Source: CAYUJH01 sp964394585 (GTDB taxonomy: Bacteria > Bacteroidota > Bacteroidia > Cytophagales > Flammeovirgaceae). From it: a stretch of DNA of 18,313 nucleotides. The stretch spans positions 1 to 18,313 of the forward strand of contig CAYMYI010000091.1 in NCBI GenBank assembly GCA_964394585.1. The letters run 5' to 3'. Each line of letters begins with the position of its first letter. Position 1 is the first letter of the stretch. A model generated the notes under the pieces. That model saw only the letters and a list, made by a program, of their open reading frames with translations. It was not told where the DNA came from and did no database searches. This document shows positions 15,979 through 18,313 of the stretch, piece by piece. The position numbers and the translations under genes were made by a program.

Positions 15979-16899
15979 TCATTTTGAAACAAGGTTTGCC
16001 GTTTCTGGGGCAATTCCAATCGTTGCGATTGCTCCGCTATTAAATCTCAAAAAGTCTTTTTCAATTCCGTCGCTAAAAATAATTCCGTTTTTAGGCATTA
16101 ATGACTCAATGGTCAAAATATTTTGGTCGTTGATCAGTCCTGCCGTTAATCCCGTTTGTGTTCGAACACTTTGGAATGGTTCGCGAACAGCAAAAATTAA
16201 CTCGTTATTATGCAGTTTTGGTTTTTTGGGTTTTAAGTTTTTTTCAAACATTCCGGTAATGCCATAAGCCATATTGAAAATGGAACTTAACCAACCGGTC
16301 GAACCTGCAGGCGTTGAAACTATTATTCCACTTGATGAGTGTTCTTCAATTGAATTATTAAACGAGATTTTGTAACGTGCCGAAACATGGGAAGAAGCCC
16401 CAATAAATAAGTCGTTAAACGCCAAAAGTCGTTGTCCATCATTTAACTTAGCCTCAGCAAATCGGACAGTTTTCGTATTGTTCTTATGGGTTATTGTATT
16501 TTCAACTCCCATAATAAAGTCAGAAGTGTTGAATGGCAATAAAACTCCGTCATATCGTTCTTTATCGGGGTTTACCGCAATGATTGGGCAACCTTTTGAA
16601 TATTTGGCTGTGTTAGCCACAAGACCATCTTGCCCAATTATCACAATAAGATGTTTTTCTGAAAAAATGAATGAAGGCAAATACACCCTATCAACAACCT
16701 TGTTTTTGATGACTTTGGAAAGTTGCGCCTGTAAAGAAGCCAAGGCAATGTGGAAAACTTCATGTTCTACCTCATAATCGTCAAAGTTTCCCCCAAGCCG
16801 TTCAATATAAAACTTAGCTTGCGCTTTCGTGTTGAAACGTTCAATTAAAGATTCAAGGCGAGTTTTGTTTTTTACAATGATGGCGTATTCATATTTCAT
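15979..16899 (-). CDS. NAD-kinase-fold protein with altered GGDG motif, coupled to an SPFH gene
   Basis: A 306-residue cytoplasmic protein of the NAD kinase / diacylglycerol-kinase-like fold. The nucleotide loop reads IIGQDGLVAN (88-96), so the second Gly of the usual GGDG is Gln while the Asp (D91) is kept. AVNPDKERYDGVLLPF (108-123), NDLFIGASS (162-170) and especially GIIVSTPAGSTGWLSS (191-206) match the later NAD kinase motifs, and an acidic SDGIEKDF (276-283) precedes a Gly/Ala-rich C-terminus. Residues 1-80 are a distinct N-terminal part that I cannot match in detail. The canonical product would be NADP from NAD, but the altered loop and context leave the substrate open. Its ATG overlaps the SPFH stop (ATGA), so translation is coupled. 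The region is clearly A/T-richer than the housekeeping genes, which suggests transfer. It is unlikely to be the housekeeping NadK, though I cannot exclude that. Confidence 0.8.
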   Translation of the reverse strand: MKYEYAIIVKNKTRLESLIERFNTKAQAKFYIERLGGNFDDYEVEHEVFHIALASLQAQLSKVIKNKVVDRVYLPSFIFSEKHLIVIIGQDGLVANTAKYSKGCPIIAVNPDKERYDGVLLPFNTSDFIMGVENTITHKNNTKTVRFAEAKLNDGQRLLAFNDLFIGASSHVSARYKISFNNSIEEHSSSGIIVSTPAGSTGWLSSIFNMAYGITGMFEKNLKPKKPKLHNNELIFAVREPFQSVRTQTGLTAGLINDQNILTIESLMPKNGIIFSDGIEKDFLRFNSGAIATIGIAPETANLVSK

Positions 16900-17918
16900 T
16901 TTCTAGTTGGTCGCTTTTCGTTTAGAATTGAATCTAAAAGTTCGGGGCTGATATTGAGATTGCCAATTTTGTCTGCATTTTCGGCAAGTTGTCTGAAAGC
17001 AAGCGAAATGTTGAATTTTGGGTCAGGATTGTTGTTTAAAGCAGTCAATGTTTTCCAATCAATGTCTTTGTATGGTTTTAGTGTTGTTTCAATAACATAT
17101 CCTTGTGTTTCAGCTTCTTTTTTGTCGTTAGCCGTTTTCTGTTCAATGAGTTGTTTTCTTTGGTTTTCTATTGAAATATCGGCTTCCAATTTCATTTCCC
17201 GCAGTTTCCTTTGATTTTCAGCTTTAAGCACGTCAGATTCCATTTTCTTTTCGGCAATTTGTTTTAGCTTTTCTTCTACGGCAATTTCTGTGTTCAATTC
17301 AGACTCTCTTATTTTTCTTTCCTGTTCAACTGCAAAGTTCCTTCTTTCATAAATGGCATGGTCAGCTTCTTGTTGTAGCTTTTCCATTGTTTCAGTTTCC
17401 AAAGCCCTTGTCATTTCTGGAGTTGCCTGCACTGCCAAAACATTTGCCCCAAGTATTTCAATACCGAGCATTCCTATGGCAAGTGAATTTTTAAGCCCAT
17501 TTAAAATTTGTTCTTCTATAGTTTTAGCCGAACGAATGGCATCTTTTAACTTAATTTCGTGGATAAGAGTAGAAGTCGCAGTTTGTGCTTCATTGATTAT
17601 CCTTTGATTGAGTTTCTCGATATCGTTCTTTTTATACTGCCCATTGTCCGTAACAGTAAAGTCCAAAATATCTGCGAGTGTTTTCGGGTCGGCAATTTTA
17701 TAACTTATTTGGCCTTGAATGTTAACCGTCTGATAGTCGTTTGTAGATTCATTGAAAATAAAAGGCAAGTCGTTACTCCCCAATGGAATCGCCACAATGG
17801 AACTATTTGGTCTGAAATAGAAAAAAGAAAGTCCACGACCTTCTCTTTTGATTTTTCCGTTCGTGTAATGAAGAACGTAAGTCATCGAATCGAATTTAAT
17901 GTGTTTAATGCCGAACAT
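16896..17918 (-). CDS. SPFH/band-7 domain protein with long coiled coil, no membrane anchor
   Basis: A 340-residue protein. Residues about 8-170 look like an SPFH (stomatin/prohibitin/flotillin) domain: a beta-rich start (SMTYVLHYTNGKIKREGRG), then TVNIQGQISYKIADP, a helical part, and a strand ending LGANVLAVQATPEM, a typical SPFH end (cf. GI.v..v.i.....). Residues about 172-275 are a highly charged Glu/Lys/Gln coiled coil, followed by a globular tail. There is no N-terminal transmembrane or hairpin segment, unlike HflK, HflC or flotillins, so it should be cytoplasmic or peripherally attached. SPFH proteins form large ring or cage assemblies. It is the first gene of a two-gene operon whose second gene encodes an NAD-kinase-like enzyme, suggesting that it scaffolds or controls that enzyme. 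The start is an ATG behind a purine/A-rich leader. A promoter was not recognised. Confidence 0.85.
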   Translation of the reverse strand: MFGIKHIKFDSMTYVLHYTNGKIKREGRGLSFFYFRPNSSIVAIPLGSNDLPFIFNESTNDYQTVNIQGQISYKIADPKTLADILDFTVTDNGQYKKNDIEKLNQRIINEAQTATSTLIHEIKLKDAIRSAKTIEEQILNGLKNSLAIGMLGIEILGANVLAVQATPEMTRALETETMEKLQQEADHAIYERRNFAVEQERKIRESELNTEIAVEEKLKQIAEKKMESDVLKAENQRKLREMKLEADISIENQRKQLIEQKTANDKKEAETQGYVIETTLKPYKDIDWKTLTALNNNPDPKFNISLAFRQLAENADKIGNLNISPELLDSILNEKRPTRK

Positions 17919-18063
17919 ATTGCTTGGTTATTTTATTTTTCAATTTCACTCTTTTCTTTTAATGTATGCCTAACGGTGAGTATATGGCAAATAAGCAATT
18001 GCGGGCTTCAAACCTATCAAACTACTAAGATAGTAAAGTGGGCTATAGCCTTTGTATTTGCTG
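17919..18063. other. A/T-rich non-coding leader between SPFH gene and acyltransferase remnant
   Basis: No convincing gene is seen on either strand. The stretch next to the SPFH start is strongly A/T-rich and must hold its promoter, but I cannot fix the boxes. Positions about 17965-18008 carry a more G/C-rich motif (GCCTAACGGTGAG, then GCAATTGCGGGC) of the kind often seen in intergenic DNA of this phylum; its role is unknown. Confidence 0.5.
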
Positions 18064-18270
18064 CTATTTCGCTTGTTTCGCATATACAGTCTTATATGCA
18101 TCATTTCCTGATAAAATCGTCGTATACCTCTTTGTTTTGATTTTCAAAAAGGGCTTTTCCAAATAAAAATATGATAGTGTTGAAATTAAAACAGTTATCA
18201 ATATCCCTGGTATAAATAAAAATAATCTAGGCATCTTGTAATCTAAAAGATCAAATAGATATACCCATAA
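18064..18270 (-). pseudogene. C-terminal remnant of an acyltransferase-3 (OafA/YrhL-like) membrane protein
   Basis: Read on the minus strand, this frame gives a last transmembrane helix (LFLFIPGILITVLISTL) followed by SYFYLEKPFLKIK. That helix plus SY..xEKPFL is the characteristic C-terminal end of acyltransferase family 3 proteins, which move acyl groups onto sugars or lipids in the membrane. About 25 polar residues and a TAG (18064-18066) follow. Upstream the frame is closed by a TAA at 18271-18273, only 12 codons before the Met at 18232-18234. The neighbouring frame stays open to the window end and reads INYGYIYLIF, which could be the preceding membrane segment, so a one-base frameshift (mutation or sequencing error) near 18245-18270 is likely. 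Only the tail is visible, and the family call rests on one short motif. It is the gene upstream of the SPFH operon on the same strand. Confidence 0.55.
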
Positions 18271-18313
18271 TTAATTATTTTGGGAATAATAGGAGTATCC
18301 CCCGACGGTTTGA

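Noticed and set aside
17966..17972. GCCTAAC resembling the R'' end of an integron attC site
   Set aside because: No matching GTTAGGC partner or paired L boxes occur in the following 120 bases, no integrase gene is present, and one 7-base match is expected by chance.
17559..18140. Plus-strand open frame of about 190 codons opposite the SPFH gene
   Set aside because: Most of it is antisense to the SPFH coding region, and its translation shows no domain or coherent membrane protein pattern.

Overview
The window comes from a member of the Bacteroidota (probably a gliding, Cytophaga-type lineage). The evidence is a PorE-type OmpA lipoprotein of the type IX secretion system, a GldH-like gliding lipoprotein, a LytS-type histidine kinase with the typical N-terminus of this phylum, and A/T-rich leaders without Shine-Dalgarno sequences. 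No rRNA, tRNA, CRISPR array or transposase was seen.

Layout. Positions 1-2186 hold the 3' three quarters of gcvP (glycine cleavage P-protein), ended by a large hairpin. Facing it are a fructosamine-kinase family gene (2295-3161) and trpC (3291-4106), both on the minus strand and separated by a clear terminator. A small unrecognised protein (4381-4788, plus) meets a degenerate, secreted GH2-like protein (4785-7433, minus) tail to tail, with both stop codons inside one CTAG. purH follows on the minus strand (7546-9084). On the plus strand come an exported M28 zinc peptidase (9268-10656), porE (10811-12781) and an orphan LytS-type sensor kinase (12983-14071). The kinase stop overlaps that of pth, the last gene of a minus-strand group gldH-hslV-pth (15753 down to 14061).

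The right end (about 15754-18313) looks different. It is visibly A/T-richer (two 60-base lines counted by eye were 30-35% G+C, against 42-48% for two lines in the core genes). It carries a two-gene, translationally coupled operon: a membrane-anchorless SPFH/coiled-coil protein and an NAD-kinase-fold protein with an altered GGDG motif. Beyond it lies the broken C-terminal end of an acyltransferase-3 family protein. This looks like acquired accessory DNA, and the SPFH/NAD-kinase pair is the best candidate for an undescribed system.

Functionally the left and middle parts are core metabolism and housekeeping (glycine cleavage, tryptophan and purine synthesis, protein turnover, peptidyl-tRNA recycling) mixed with envelope, secretion and motility genes. 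The genes are mostly single transcription units; the only convincing operons are gldH-hslV-pth and the SPFH/NAD-kinase pair.
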